In this document: one piece after another, positions 1 through 4,972 of the stretch
How the letters are laid out: every line of letters starts with the position of its first letter
How positions within the stretch are numbered: position 1 is the first letter of the stretch
DNA from: Caldora sp. SIO3E6
Lineage (GTDB): Bacteria; Cyanobacteriota; Cyanobacteriia; Cyanobacteriales; Coleofasciculaceae
DNA: 5,383 nucleotides
NCBI GenBank assembly: GCA_010672185.1
Contig: JAAHHL010000566.1
Coordinates: 1 to 5,383, forward strand
Direction of reading: 5' to 3'
Position numbers and translations under genes: made by a program
The notes under the pieces: model-generated
The model's input: only the letters and a program-made list of their open reading frames with translations
Told to the model about the DNA's origin: nothing
Database searches by the model: none

Positions 1-58
1 CATAAGCCGGAGTATTCTGTGGAGGTACTGTACCTTGACTCCCAAGTACAAGCCCAAT

Positions 59-277
59 TTAGCCATTACTTTGTGCCGCTTTTAGGGTCTCAAGCTTGAG
101 AGACCCAATATCAGTTAAATCATTACCTTGCATGCCAAACGTAACAACATGCACTGGCTCAATAATATCTAAGGCACAAGCCCTAGGCGATATAATCATT
201 GATATAGGCAGTACCAAAACTACGGCTAAAGCAATTGATATAGCGATTTTTTTCATGACGAGAAATAGACTTTTCAT
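59..277 (-). CDS. Small exported protein with signal peptide; possibly the N-terminus of a gene broken by a nonsense codon
   Basis: A 72-residue ORF of unknown family. It begins with a textbook signal peptide: basic residues MKK at 8-10, a hydrophobic core from about 11 to 29, and an A-C-A site at 33-35 that would leave a mature chain of only about 37 residues. Two starts are possible: ATG at 277 or the internal ATG at 256 directly before the KKIAIS stretch. Neither has a visible Shine-Dalgarno site; the second gives the more typical signal-peptide length. The stop is TAA at 61-59. After that stop the same frame stays open for 19 codons to the window edge, reading IGLVLGSQGTVPPQNTPAY, with mostly A/T third positions. 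The ORF may therefore be the head of a longer, interrupted gene. A sigma70-like promoter lies upstream at 445-472. The signal peptide is seen directly; the function is unknown. Confidence 0.55.
   Translation of the reverse strand: MKSLFLVMKKIAISIALAVVLVLPISMIISPRACALDIIEPVHVVTFGMQGNDLTDIGSLKLETLKAAQSNG
85..106. repeat. Hairpin-forming inverted repeat near the end of the small exported ORF
   Basis: GGGTCTC (85-91) pairs with GAGACCC (100-106) across an 8-nt loop. In an alternative fold, the core at 88-101 (TCTCAAGCTTGAGA) is a perfect 14-bp palindrome. No T-run follows on either strand, so it does not look like a standard intrinsic terminator. On the minus strand it lies inside the small ORF, 24 bp before its stop codon. 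Confidence 0.6.
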
Positions 278-444
278 CGAAAATAATAGATGGGAAGAAA
301 GATAGAAGCCCCTCCGTCAATTTATGTGTGTGGGGAAAAATATGTCCCTTTACATAAAGGCTGCCCGACAGTGTTTCCGTCACAACTTAACTAGAAACTG
401 TAGGTATTTCTATCTTTACAGTGAACAAAGTGGCAATGTTTTAC

Positions 445-472
445 ATTTTACAGTACGATTCAGGAATGTCAA
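445..472 (-). promoter_or_regulatory. Sigma70-like promoter for the small exported ORF
   Basis: Read on the minus strand, a perfect -35 box TTGACA (472-467) is followed after 16 bp by TAAAAT (450-445), which matches five of six positions of TATAAT. Transcription would start near 438 and run left, giving a leader of about 160 nt before the ATG at 277. It lies about 60 bp past the end of the transglutaminase-like gene, which suggests the small ORF has its own transcript. Based on sequence match only; the rest of the 278-534 spacer holds no gene I can support. Confidence 0.5.
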
Positions 473-505
473 AGTGCTAAAGGAGCAAGCCAAAACTTGT
501 AGAAG

Positions 506-528
506 AGGCTTCAATTTTATTCGAGCCT
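506..528 (-). terminator. Weak hairpin just after the transglutaminase-like gene
   Basis: AGGCT (528-524 on the minus strand) pairs with AGCCT (510-506) over a 13-nt loop, starting 7 bp past the stop codon. The stem is only 5 bp and is followed by CTTCT rather than a T-run, so it would be a poor intrinsic terminator. It is recorded because of its position. Confidence 0.2.
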
Positions 529-534
529 AAACTC

Positions 535-1599
535 CTACTTAGCCTTACCTCCGCACTGAACCTTACCTAGAAATTTAGCATTTTTGGCAAACTTAGTAGT
601 GTCTGTCCACCCAGAACTATAGACTGCAACTGGTCGTGATGAAGCTACTCGAACCTCACTTAGGATTGCGAGGATTGTATCAAAAGACAGATATGGATTG
701 GCGTAGCTTGCAGAACTCTGTCCAGGAGAATTACCAACGAAAAAGCCTGTCGGAAACCAAAGATAATCGGGATGATCTTCTATACTTGACCCAATCCAAT
801 AATTTCGATCAACCTTATTATCATTGTTAGTATCTTCTAATACATAACGATAGCTCTTGAAGAGCTTGCGTGTTCCGATAGCGTCAGGATTGGTTAGAAA
901 TTCTGCTGAAAACCATACTTTTACAGTAGCATACTTTTTCCATCCAGCAGGAGTTTCAACTTTTTCTTTTGTAATTTGATACTTAAAAACTGGATGATTC
1001 CAAACTTGATAGGCTGAAGGATTTTCCTCAGGACCGTTTGATCTTTCCATGACAAAAGCTTGTTTATACTTACCAATATAATGGTCAAGCCAATATTCTA
1101 GGATGCTTGGTGAAATATCACTTAGATTGAGGTCTTGATACACTCTTGTTTTTGCAAAGCCCTTACCTTGCATTTTCCCCCGGGGAACATACCCTGCTGC
1201 CAATAGATATCCTTTCAAGTCACCAACATTAAAAGTAAGATTGGTTTCCTCATCATAGTGGGAAAATCGAGGCTCTTCCATCAAAATTGAAGCAGCAGCC
1301 CAAGCATGGCAGTATCCATACCAAAACTGAGTATTGGTCATTGGCCGATTAGTCTGTTCCCAGATAGTAGCTAAACCATCTTGAGCCGTATAAAGATCAT
1401 ATTTAGCTAACGGGGATAGTTCATCAGGTCTATACCCTTGATGCAGTTGCCCTTTACCAGTGGGATAATAGTCAGCGGACCAAGGGGTATAAGCAGACTG
1501 ACCAGCAGTAAATGTCTCTGCCAGAGTAATTTGAGAGCCATAAAAAACTAAGACAAGAATAAGCAGACAGAGCGTGATAATTTTTGATAGTTTAATCAT
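535..1599 (-). CDS. Secreted transglutaminase-like protein of the GP42 'transglutaminase elicitor' family
   Basis: A 354-residue protein. Residues 1-27 form a signal peptide (hydrophobic core 8-20, likely cleavage after T-L-A at 27), so it acts outside the cytoplasm. The core carries the cysteine motif WYGYCHAWAAAS at 93-104, with Cys97 the expected nucleophile. It also has VWNHPV at 199-204, a DxNxDxxxD loop at 256-264 suited to calcium binding, and YWIGSS at 267-272 followed by HPDYLW at 276-281, where His276 is a candidate catalytic base. This order matches the family typified by Phytophthora sojae GP42, a calcium-dependent transglutaminase that links glutamine to lysine side chains; homologues are known in marine Vibrio. 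VWNHPV resembles the start of the GP42 Pep-13 epitope, VWNQPV. The mature chain has only two cysteines, 97 and 349. The ATG lies 5 bp after the upstream gene's stop and lacks a Shine-Dalgarno site, so translation is probably coupled. The family call is from memory of motifs; activity and substrate are inferred. Confidence 0.8.
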   Translation of the reverse strand: MIKLSKIITLCLLILVLVFYGSQITLAETFTAGQSAYTPWSADYYPTGKGQLHQGYRPDELSPLAKYDLYTAQDGLATIWEQTNRPMTNTQFWYGYCHAWAAASILMEEPRFSHYDEETNLTFNVGDLKGYLLAAGYVPRGKMQGKGFAKTRVYQDLNLSDISPSILEYWLDHYIGKYKQAFVMERSNGPEENPSAYQVWNHPVFKYQITKEKVETPAGWKKYATVKVWFSAEFLTNPDAIGTRKLFKSYRYVLEDTNNDNKVDRNYWIGSSIEDHPDYLWFPTGFFVGNSPGQSSASYANPYLSFDTILAILSEVRVASSRPVAVYSSGWTDTTKFAKNAKFLGKVQCGGKAK

Positions 1600-1604
1600 A
1601 GCAA

Positions 1605-2453
1605 TTAAGATTTACTAAGCTCTAACCAACTGATCGAGTAATCGTCCTCGCTAAATAAATACCAAGGCAGACCACTGACCCAGACTTGGCTGAGTTTATA
1701 GCCCAATCCCAAATCATTTTGCTCTTGATTTTCTACGATGTAGAATCTATCAGATTGTGGTATGACAATCTGGTTCACTAATCTTGGAGCTAAAAATGCC
1801 TTCACTTCACTAACATCATTTGTTGAGTGAACGCTTTGAAAAATAGTTGTCTCAAATACCTCTTGACTACTGGCAATATCTTTGACATATTCAAGTTCTT
1901 GGGATTCGTTTAAGGGAAACCAAGGTAATTGATAAGGGACTTCCCCCAACTGAGCAAAGTAAGGAATTATCCCTTTTCCAGAATACTCTTCACTCATAAC
2001 TTGCTCCTGTCCATGTGCAACATAGTGCAAGGTAGCTTGAGTAACTGATAAGTTGGATTTATCCACTGCTAGCTCCATCCATGTATCAAGAAATTCATCG
2101 TTTCTAACATCAATATGGAATTCTTGATTATCCTGATCAGTAACCTCAAATTGCCATTTGCTTTTGAGAACTGGGGTAGTATTCTTCTCAAGATAATATT
2201 CCTTGGGAATAGACCAGAAGTACTGAGTTTGAACAGTCCAACTCATACCAGTTTCCCAAACCGGAAGATAACTCTGGACAGGCTGAATTGGCGTTGTATC
2301 TTCTCGCTTAATGACTTCTTGCTGCTTATCGGTAGAAGCGGCATCTGGTTCTTCAAGAGAACTACCTTGTCTGACATCTAGTGTAAAAGACATGAGCAAG
2401 ACAGCTAACAGTAAAGCTGCTAGAATGACTCGAAGTCTAACTATTAATACCAC
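1605..2453 (-). CDS. Membrane-anchored or secreted Trp-rich protein of unknown function, partner of the transglutaminase-like gene
   Basis: A 282-residue protein that I do not recognise. A basic N-terminus (R6, R8) precedes a hydrophobic stretch at about 9-24 with no lipobox and no good A-x-A site, so it may stay anchored by an uncleaved helix. A polar, acidic linker follows (about 27-60), then a domain from about 63 to 280 with alternating hydrophobic residues that suggest beta strands. It has nine tryptophans (66, 72, 80, 100, 125, 178, 258, 264, 276) and no cysteine. The start is GTG at 2453: AAGGA lies 9 nt upstream, and no ATG, GTG or TTG occurs further up in this frame before a TAG near 2575. 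The gene ends 5 bp before the transglutaminase-like gene, so co-expression is very likely. It could be a binding partner, substrate carrier or inhibitor of that enzyme, but nothing in the sequence decides this. Confidence 0.8.
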   Translation of the reverse strand: MVLIVRLRVILAALLLAVLLMSFTLDVRQGSSLEEPDAASTDKQQEVIKREDTTPIQPVQSYLPVWETGMSWTVQTQYFWSIPKEYYLEKNTTPVLKSKWQFEVTDQDNQEFHIDVRNDEFLDTWMELAVDKSNLSVTQATLHYVAHGQEQVMSEEYSGKGIIPYFAQLGEVPYQLPWFPLNESQELEYVKDIASSQEVFETTIFQSVHSTNDVSEVKAFLAPRLVNQIVIPQSDRFYIVENQEQNDLGLGYKLSQVWVSGLPWYLFSEDDYSISWLELSKS

Positions 2454-2462
2454 TGATTCTAA

Positions 2463-2467
2463 TCCTT
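2463..2467 (-). promoter_or_regulatory. Ribosome binding site that fixes the GTG start at 2453
   Basis: AAGGA on the minus strand lies 9 nt before GTG. It sits between the start codon and the mobile-element-like repeat at 2480, so the insertion left the translation signal intact. Confidence 0.5.
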
Positions 2468-2479
2468 CATTGAACTCGA

Positions 2480-2609
2480 TAAGTAGTCGGACATAAATAA
2501 ACAGCTCTATGTTAACAAATGTAAAGATAGCGCTAATTATCGTGCCATAAGCATTTCTGGTGTTTTTACAAAATTCCTACAGATACCAAAACTTTTGTCC
2601 GACTACTTA
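2480..2609. mobile_element. MITE-like element with 14-bp terminal inverted repeats and TA ends
   Basis: TAAGTAGTCGGACA (2480-2493) and TGTCCGACTACTTA (2596-2609) are perfect reverse complements separated by 102 bp. The outermost TA on each side fits a duplicated TA target, leaving 12-bp inverted repeats and a 126-bp body (2482-2607) with no gene. Short gene-less elements with TA duplications are typical of non-autonomous relatives of IS630/Tc1-mariner transposons. The element fills most of the 180-bp gap between the cupin gene and the Trp-rich gene. Without it the gap would be about 52 bp, as expected inside an operon. The inverted repeat is certain; the assignment to a transposon family is inferred, and the helper transposase is not in the window. 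Confidence 0.7.
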
Positions 2610-2633
2610 GTGAACTAACTATGAGACGTATAT

Positions 2634-3095
2634 CTATGGAATCGGAACCCAAGCGATTAATACATCTTCGTTTCCTATAACATTGGTCACATGTCCAATA
2701 CCATCAATATCTTCATCAAGAAGAATAGTTCCAGGTTCAAATACCCGCACTTCTCCATCGGCGGTTTGAACTTCCATTTTTCCCGTTAGTACCATTACAA
2801 ATTGTTTACGAGGAGCCGGATGCCAGTCAAAGTGGGAGCCACCAGGAATCAGAAAAAATCCAATATTTTTTGCTGGTAAGAACTCTGTGATTGCTTGTAC
2901 TGATCCTGTTAGCTCAACACGGGAATAAGAAGGCTCCCACTCAAGAGCTTGATCTGCAAAATGGGTAATTTGATTATCATCTGAATAGACTCGAGAAACT
3001 ATAAGTGCTTCAGCTTGAGCAGGAGAAATACAGGCTGTAACTGCGATCATGACCCCAATAATGGTTACAAGAATCTGAGTGTATATTGATCTCAT
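2634..3095 (-). CDS. Exported small cupin-domain protein
   Basis: A 153-residue protein with an N-terminal export signal and a single cupin barrel at about 60-150. The signal is ambiguous: V-T-A-C at 19-22 fits a lipobox (lipidation at Cys22), while A-Q-A at 26-28 fits ordinary signal peptidase cleavage. Cupin motif 1 is seen as H88, H92, Q98 and G105, with Gln in place of the usual Glu ligand. Motif 2 is seen as P121-G122, H135 and N138, with a longer gap than usual between PG and His. H88, H92, Q98 and H135 could hold a metal. Cupins of this type include enzymes and small-ligand sensors, so the activity cannot be named. The start is secure, with AGGAGG 8 nt before the ATG. It is the first gene of the presumed three-gene operon, separated from the second by the MITE-like element. 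Confidence 0.85.
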   Translation of the reverse strand: MRSIYTQILVTIIGVMIAVTACISPAQAEALIVSRVYSDDNQITHFADQALEWEPSYSRVELTGSVQAITEFLPAKNIGFFLIPGGSHFDWHPAPRKQFVMVLTGKMEVQTADGEVRVFEPGTILLDEDIDGIGHVTNVIGNEDVLIAWVPIP

Positions 3096-3103
3096 TAGAT
3101 CAG

Positions 3104-3109
3104 CCTCCT
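3104..3109 (-). promoter_or_regulatory. Strong Shine-Dalgarno site of the cupin gene
   Basis: AGGAGG on the minus strand, 8 nt before the ATG at 3095. It is the best ribosome binding site in the window and suggests that the first gene of the trio is well translated. Confidence 0.75.
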
Positions 3110-3163
3110 ATTAAATGGCCAAGTTGACTGTTTAAGAGTTGACAAGGTTTGGAAGACAAATCG

Positions 3164-3191
3164 ATACTATTAGGCTTTCTACCTGTGGCAA
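3164..3191 (-). promoter_or_regulatory. Candidate promoter of the cupin/anchored-protein/transglutaminase operon
   Basis: On the minus strand TTGCCA (3191-3186, five of six matches to TTGACA) is followed after 16 bp by TAGTAT (3169-3164, four of six matches to TATAAT). Transcription would start near 3157, giving a leader of about 60 nt that contains the strong Shine-Dalgarno site. It is the best leftward pair I found in the 3096-3321 spacer, but the -10 box is only moderate. Confidence 0.35.
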
Positions 3192-3255
3192 GAGAACCTG
3201 GGTCTTGCGAAGTTGAAGCATCCCATTGTGGCCAAGGACTAGTTCAAATACCTTT

Positions 3256-3289
3256 AAAAGCCCTGATTTTTTGTTGCTTCAGATAGGCT
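3256..3289 (-). terminator. Candidate terminator of the flippase gene
   Basis: On the minus strand, AGCC (3289-3286) and CTGA (3282-3279), separated by a 3-nt bulge, pair with TCAG (3266-3263) and GGCT (3262-3259) around a 12-nt loop. A short T-run (3258-3256) follows. It begins about 33 bp past the flippase stop codon, in the right place and orientation, but the bulge and short T-run make it weak. Confidence 0.3.
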
Positions 3290-3321
3290 ATTTTCCCAAA
3301 CGGGATGCTCCCTGTAAAGTT

Positions 3322-4653
3322 TTAGAACAACACAGCAAAGACTGAGGGTTTTATATTCAAATGTTTGAATACTAAAATGCTAAGCCAAACGTTCCACAAA
3401 GTCATGGTCAGGAGTGAAACAATCGCAGCCCCCACTGCTCCTAATAGAGGAACAGCAAGACAGTTTAAGACCAGATTCAGACCTGCTGCCACTGCAGAAA
3501 CCACAAGACTTTGATTCTGGTGTCCGGTCATAATCATGAGATAGCAAACCGAACCGAAGAGAGAATTAATTAGATGTGCAACTACAAGAATTCTAAGTAA
3601 TAAGCTCCCTGACAAAAACTCCATACCAAAGAAACTCAGGATATTGGGAGCAAAAATGATGATTAGGGCAGCAACAATTAGAGAAGGCCAGAAAATCCAG
3701 ATTGAGCTGGTGGTTACGAGCTGTTGTAGTTCTTCCTGTTTATCCTGTTTGTACAATTGAGCAAAGCTAGGTGCCGTTACCATATTTACGGTACCCAATA
3801 CAAAACTTACCCAAGCTGCGGTTTTTACTCCAACGGTATAGATGCCAGCCTGCTCTGGCCCCAGTAAAGAGCCGACAACAATGATATCAGTTTGAGACAT
3901 AATGATTAAAAAGGCATTCATTAGCCATAAGGCTGCTGCTACCTTGATCCAGTTTGAGAAGGCATAAATAGGGGCTGCTACTTCTACTGTTTGGTTAAGC
4001 CTTTGTTGAACCAGCCAAAATTGCAAAATTACTACGCTCAACATAGTGAAGGCTGCAATTCCAAGCATTGTGGAGCCGGCAAGTTCGTAATGGCTTTCCA
4101 ACAAAAATATCGCACTGATTGCAACTAGCACTGGCCAAAATATTCGGTAAGGCGCATAGGCAAGGGTGATATCTCCAAGGGAACGGGCTGTCTCTAATTG
4201 GAGTTGATGCAAAGCAAACAGAGGCACCAACCAAACTCCTATCAAGAGTGGTGTCTTGTACAAGAACGGAACATAATCCTGCATCAGCCAAATCACACCT
4301 GTTCCTATCAGAGATAAGCCAATACCAATGGCCGCAACTGTAAACCAACTGCCTTGAATTACCCCTCGCAACATTCCTGATGCTTCCTGAACTTTGTATT
4401 CAGACACAAAGCGCAAGACCATGTCAGGAAACCCTAGATCAGCAACACAGCTAAGGAGCAAAGCCCAGGATATCACGTAAGCATAGACACCATACTCTGT
4501 CTCTCCCATGCCACGGGCTAGAAAAACCTGAAGGAGGTAGGCAAGGAGAAAACCACCTATCTGAATTGACAGTGCAATTACAGTCTCATGGGCTAGGGAC
4601 TGGAGGTGAATACCTGGGTAGGTTATTGCTGGAGCAGTGGAGGTTTTTGACAT
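3322..4653 (-). CDS. Polysaccharide flippase (Wzx-like, MATE/MVF superfamily)
   Basis: A 443-residue, very hydrophobic inner-membrane protein with about 12 predicted helices (roughly 25-45, 56-74, 105-125, 134-150, 168-187, 195-215, 238-257, 270-295, 318-340, 350-372, 383-405, 408-430). The N-terminal stretch FLARGMGETEYGVYAYVISW at 44-63 and the following DLGFP at 72-76 are typical of Wzx/polysaccharide-export flippases, which move undecaprenyl-linked sugars across the inner membrane for surface polysaccharide assembly. The length is at the short end of the usual 420-500 residues, and the ORF looks intact. No glycosyltransferase lies beside it in the window, so its glycan cannot be named. 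The ATG at 4653 is the only good start before the first helix; no Shine-Dalgarno site precedes it. A consensus TATAAT lies almost against the ATG. Confidence 0.88.
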   Translation of the reverse strand: MSKTSTAPAITYPGIHLQSLAHETVIALSIQIGGFLLAYLLQVFLARGMGETEYGVYAYVISWALLLSCVADLGFPDMVLRFVSEYKVQEASGMLRGVIQGSWFTVAAIGIGLSLIGTGVIWLMQDYVPFLYKTPLLIGVWLVPLFALHQLQLETARSLGDITLAYAPYRIFWPVLVAISAIFLLESHYELAGSTMLGIAAFTMLSVVILQFWLVQQRLNQTVEVAAPIYAFSNWIKVAAALWLMNAFLIIMSQTDIIVVGSLLGPEQAGIYTVGVKTAAWVSFVLGTVNMVTAPSFAQLYKQDKQEELQQLVTTSSIWIFWPSLIVAALIIIFAPNILSFFGMEFLSGSLLLRILVVAHLINSLFGSVCYLMIMTGHQNQSLVVSAVAAGLNLVLNCLAVPLLGAVGAAIVSLLTMTLWNVWLSILVFKHLNIKPSVFAVLF

Positions 4654-4654
4654 A

Positions 4655-4684
4655 ATTATAGTCAGATAAAAGCTGCAAGCTCAA
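4655..4684 (-). promoter_or_regulatory. Candidate flippase promoter abutting the start codon
   Basis: On the minus strand TTGAGC (4684-4679, four of six matches to TTGACA) is followed after 18 bp by a perfect TATAAT (4660-4655), which ends one base before the ATG. If used, transcription would start at or just inside the start codon, giving a leaderless mRNA or a transcript lacking that ATG. The sequence alone cannot tell a real promoter from a chance match in AT-rich DNA. Confidence 0.35.
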
Positions 4685-4738
4685 AAACTTCCTAATATTT
4701 AATAACATGGATCGTAGATTGAGACAAGGGCTTTTCAT

Positions 4739-4972
4739 TTATTTTTTTATAGAAGCAAGTTTTATTTGTTGATGTTGTTGCTCTTGATAAGTGATAATTA
4801 ATGAGCGCATCTCAGCTTCGCTCAAAGTGTCCTGCCTTAAGTTGGTAGCCATCCCTGGGAAGCAAGGGATGAATATATCGATATAATAACGTGCTCGCGA
4901 AGCGTCTCGGAATGTCAATAACTCCCGAAATTGCAAGCACCAGAACCCATTAGGACTTGCACTGCTCAACAT
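4739..4972 (-). CDS. Doubtful small ORF downstream of the sedolisin
   Basis: A 77-residue ORF starting with ATG inside the last codons of the sedolisin gene (23-bp overlap) in another frame, with no Shine-Dalgarno site. I recognise no family. The C-terminal part, from about residue 48, is polar and rich in Gln and Glu (LSEAEMRSLI, then YQEQQHQQIK) and looks protein-like. The middle is encoded by a 7-bp hairpin, a 12-bp palindrome and a GC-rich word that resembles a dispersed repeat, all of which argue for non-coding DNA. The sedolisin frame is also open for about 45 codons after its own stop, so openness here says little. Confidence 0.22.
   Translation of the reverse strand: MLSSASPNGFWCLQFRELLTFRDASRARYYIDIFIPCFPGMATNLRQDTLSEAEMRSLIITYQEQQHQQIKLASIKK
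4850..4871. repeat. 7-bp inverted repeat with 8-nt loop
   Basis: CATCCCT (4850-4856) pairs perfectly with AGGGATG (4865-4871). It lies about 80 bp past the sedolisin stop codon. On the minus strand it is followed by GCTACCAACTT, without a T-run, so it is not a standard intrinsic terminator; it may protect the mRNA 3' end or be part of a small repeat. Confidence 0.45.
4874..4885. repeat. 12-bp perfect palindrome
   Basis: TATATCGATATA is its own reverse complement and begins only 2 bp after the hairpin at 4850-4871. It could be an operator-like site or a chance AT-rich palindrome; no bound regulator can be named. Confidence 0.35.
4893..4910. repeat. GC-rich word resembling a dispersed cyanobacterial repeat
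   Basis: GCTCGCGAAGCGTCTCGG stands out in an AT-rich spacer. From memory, words combining TCGCGAAGCG and GTCTC recur in intergenic DNA of filamentous cyanobacteria. There is only one copy in the window, so repetitiveness cannot be shown here. Confidence 0.3.

Noticed and set aside
183..383. A 66-codon minus-strand ORF overlapping the small signal-peptide ORF
   Set aside because: It is in a different frame from the ORF with the clear signal peptide and has no protein-like features of its own.
324..530. A 68-codon plus-strand ORF filling the spacer left of the transglutaminase-like gene
   Set aside because: It has no recognisable domain and no ribosome binding site, and it overlaps a much better minus-strand promoter. 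Its composition looks like translated spacer.
2471..2616. TGAACT on both sides of the MITE-like element (2471-2476 and 2611-2616) as the target duplication
   Set aside because: The copies are not at equal distance from the inverted repeats (3 bp and 1 bp), whereas TA abuts both ends exactly. TA is the better reading.
3139..3168. Plus-strand promoter TTGACA-18-GATACT pointing right into the flippase 3' end
   Set aside because: The -35 box is perfect but the -10 is poor, and no plus-strand gene follows. An antisense transcript is possible but unsupported.
3116..3236. Direct repeat TGGCCAAG at 3116-3123 and 3229-3236, as a possible target duplication
   Set aside because: An 8-bp repeat in a 226-bp spacer is near chance expectation, and the enclosed segment has no inverted ends.
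3217..3309. Inverted repeat AGCATCCC (3217-3224) and GGGATGCT (3302-3309)
   Set aside because: Eight bases separated by 77 bp, with no extension on either side, is compatible with chance.
3995..4348. A 117-codon minus-strand ORF inside the flippase gene
   Set aside because: It lies entirely within the flippase coding region in another frame; the flippase frame has clear family motifs and helices.
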